Source of the DNA: Bifidobacterium sp. ESL0800
GTDB lineage: Bacteria; Actinomycetota; Actinomycetes; Actinomycetales; Bifidobacteriaceae
Reading direction: 5' to 3'
DNA length: 64,000 bases
Assembly (NCBI RefSeq): GCF_029395355.1
Contig: NZ_CP113913.1
Span: forward strand, 2,108,001-2,172,000
Part shown: piece by piece, positions 62,588 to 64,000 of the stretch
Numbering within the stretch: the stretch's first letter is position 1
Layout: each line of letters starts with the position of its first letter
Translations under genes and position numbers: made by a program
Notes under the pieces: generated by a model
Told to the model about the DNA's origin: nothing
The model's database searches: none
Seen by the model: only the letters and a program-made list of their open reading frames with translations

Positions 62588-63154
62588 TCAGGCGATGATG
62601 CCGAGGTGCTCCAGCAGGGTCTTCAGCCCGATGAGAATGAGGATGATGCCGCCGACGATTTGGGCGGTCTGCTGCCAGCGCACGCCGATGGTGTGGCCGA
62701 GGTAGAGGCCGGCGATGGAGAAGGCTCCCGTGATGACGCCGATGATGGCGGCGGCAGCCCAGATGTTGAGTGGCATGAACTGGAAGCTCACGCCGACTGC
62801 AAAGGCGTCGATGCTGCATGCCACGGCCAGCGGTGCCATGTGTCGCCAGTCGAATTGCGCGGTTTCCTTGGCATCCTCCTCAGGTTCGCCGAGTGCCTCG
62901 CGGATCATGTTGCCGCCGATTAGCACGAGCAATCCGAAGATGATCCAGTGGTCGACCGCCTCGACATAACGGCCGAATAATGAGGCGAAGAAATAGCCAA
63001 GAATGGGGAAGAGTGCTTGAAAGCCGCCGAACCACAGTGCGGTTTTGAGTGCGTTGACCGGCCTGACGTGTTTGGTGGCTAATCCCTTGCCGATGGCGAT
63101 GGCGAAGGCGTCCATGGAGACGGACACCGCGATAAGCAGGATTTCGACGATCAT
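62588..63154 (-). CDS. mntP: Manganese efflux pump MntP
   Basis: The 188-residue membrane protein has six helices in two repeats. The first repeat has the conserved acidic motif SVSMDAFAIAIGKGL, and the second has ACSIDAFAVGVSFQF, with Asp residues that form the metal path. It exports excess Mn2+. ATG 63154 is chosen because AAGGAAG lies just before it and the protein then begins with the first helix. The upstream region shows the ppa terminator but nothing I can identify as a yybP-ykoY manganese riboswitch. Confidence 0.92.
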   Translation of the reverse strand: MIVEILLIAVSVSMDAFAIAIGKGLATKHVRPVNALKTALWFGGFQALFPILGYFFASLFGRYVEAVDHWIIFGLLVLIGGNMIREALGEPEEDAKETAQFDWRHMAPLAVACSIDAFAVGVSFQFMPLNIWAAAAIIGVITGAFSIAGLYLGHTIGVRWQQTAQIVGGIILILIGLKTLLEHLGIIA

Positions 63155-63189
63155 CGGCACTTCCTTGGATGGTAGCTGCTCAATGCTTA

Positions 63190-63231
63190 AAAAACAGGGT
63201 GTTGGAAACCAGTATATGGATTCCAACACCC
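63190..63231 (-). terminator. Terminator of ppa, upstream of mntP
   Basis: On the minus strand GGGTGTTGGAA pairs with TTCCAACACCC and is followed by TGTTTTTT. It lies between ppa and mntP, which run in the same direction, so mntP either has its own promoter in the remaining 35 nt or depends on read-through. Confidence 0.88.
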
Positions 63232-63298
63232 ATCAGCGTTTAATTCTCATGTGATGAACAACATCACCATGGATTAAGTACCTGGCTTAAACCAGTGC

Positions 63299-63793
63299 TC
63301 ACTTCTTGGACGCGGCGAGGCGCTCGCGGGAAGCCTTGATCTGCTTTTCGGCCTCGGCCACGTTGGTCCAGTAATCGCCGGGCTTGACTTCCTTGCCGGG
63401 CTCCAGGGCCTTGTACTGCTCGAAGAAGTGCTTGATTTCGGCCTTGTGGTACTCGTTGACGTCGTCGATGTCCTTGATGTCGTCGAAACGCACGTCGGCG
63501 GGCACGCACAGCACCTTGTCGTCGCCGCCCTCTTCGTCCTCCATGTGGTAGAGACCCACGGCGCGGCACTCGATGACGCAGCCGGGGAACACGGAGTTCG
63601 GGATCATCACCAGGGCGTCGAGCGGATCGCCGTCCTCGCCCAGGGTGCCCTCGATGTAGCCGTAGTCGTCCGGATAGCCGAAGGAGGTGAAGAGGGTGCG
63701 GTCGAGCGTGATGCGGCCGGTCTCCTGGTCCACTTCGTACTTGTTCTTCGATCCACGCGGGATCTCGACGAGAACGTTGAATGTCTCTGCCAT
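63299..63793 (-). CDS. ppa: Inorganic pyrophosphatase
   Basis: The 164-residue soluble family I enzyme hydrolyses pyrophosphate and drives biosynthesis forward. The family signature and metal ligands appear in EIPRGSKNKYEVDQ, FGYPDDYGYIEGTLGEDGDPLDALV and ADVRFDDIKDIDDV. Length is standard. ATG 63793 is chosen because AAAAGGAG precedes it; an in-frame upstream start would add 17 residues outside the family. The 207 nt beyond it to the window end show no supportable gene. Confidence 0.97.
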   Translation of the reverse strand: MAETFNVLVEIPRGSKNKYEVDQETGRITLDRTLFTSFGYPDDYGYIEGTLGEDGDPLDALVMIPNSVFPGCVIECRAVGLYHMEDEEGGDDKVLCVPADVRFDDIKDIDDVNEYHKAEIKHFFEQYKALEPGKEVKPGDYWTNVAEAEKQIKASRERLAASKK

Positions 63794-64000
63794 GTTTGCT
63801 CCTTTTGAACGTCTGTTGAACGTAGTGTTTGTTACCGAACTCAAGTCTAGCGCAGATACTCGCCGATGCGGTTATCGGTTTTATTTTGCTTTTGGCTGCC
63901 GGTGGATGGGCTGGGTTTGGCCTATTCCGGTTGGGTCTTCATTCCTGTTTATTCTTGCTTGCTTCCCGCGATGCTGAAAATATAGGCCGGGCGCTCGGCG

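Noticed and set aside
31..63998. Prophage or insertion sequence
   Set aside because: No integrase, transposase, capsid or lysis genes were recognised anywhere in the window.

Overview
The window is a chromosomal segment of an actinobacterium, most probably a Bifidobacterium. Three things point there: fairly high G+C coding sequence with GTG and TTG starts; actinobacterial marker families (DUF3152, DUF2469, a GlnR-type orphan regulator, an HspR/HAIR operator before clpB, an SSB with a Gly-rich linker); and a complete gatCAB set beside a GluQ-type synthetase. The genus is recognised from family content, not from a search. I see no prophage, insertion sequence, rRNA operon or CRISPR array. There is one tRNA, Lys-CUU.

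Layout. 1-1650: tail of rpsF, then ssb-rpsR-rplI and a terminator. 1.8-9.5 kb: a catabolic and transport block with an R-specific-ADH-like SDR, a DHA2-type MFS pump, a pyruvate oxidase, a GPH-type MFS transporter, tRNA-Lys and an aquaglyceroporin. 9.8-12.7 kb: a DUF3152 metalloprotease-like protein overlapping an unusually long gluQ. 12.7-20.6 kb: a Trp-type T-box leader followed by trpEGDCFBA. 20.7-30.9 kb: YggS, acylphosphatase, an FAH-family enzyme, clpB with a HAIR operator, a CopA-derived orphan membrane protein, rmuC, a degenerate PRTase-like protein and a TrmH-type methyltransferase. 31-39 kb: two copies of a pair of zinc-ribbon membrane proteins on either side of a putative toxin-antitoxin pair and an ABC exporter. 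39.3-44.6 kb: gatCAB, a GNAT enzyme with an EF-hand-like loop, and a DUF2469 protein. 45-50 kb: an FAD oxidoreductase, rho and chorismate mutase. 50-54.8 kb: a LacI-controlled MFS/hydrolase unit and an unknown acidic protein. 55-64 kb, mostly minus strand: valS, an orphan peptide-binding protein, nth, glnR, a membrane protein, mntP and ppa.

How the genes work together. The trp block is one transcriptional unit, read through when uncharged tRNA-Trp holds the leader open: the leader has a UGG specifier candidate and a T-box bulge matching G73. GatCAB and GluQ both serve Glu/Gln decoding chemistry. Pyruvate oxidase would link pyruvate and O2 to acetyl phosphate, feeding the same pool as the bifid shunt. 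The LacI regulator sits divergently from a transporter and hydrolase whose promoter carries two perfect 12-bp operators.

The most interesting unexplained material is intergenic. (1) An RNA-like element occurs three times, at 42649, 42771 and 44658. Two hairpins whose stems differ in sequence but stay paired flank a nearly invariant core of about 36 nt, and all copies lie in 3' untranslated regions. (2) TGCTGG...CCAGCA imperfect palindromes form 61-62 bp tandem arrays at two sites, with an inverted version at a third. (3) Heptamers with an 11-bp period lie upstream of the ABC exporter. (4) Hydrophilic low-complexity insertions recur in otherwise conserved enzymes (gluQ, yggS, the FAD oxidoreductase, and N-terminal extensions of trpF and trpA).
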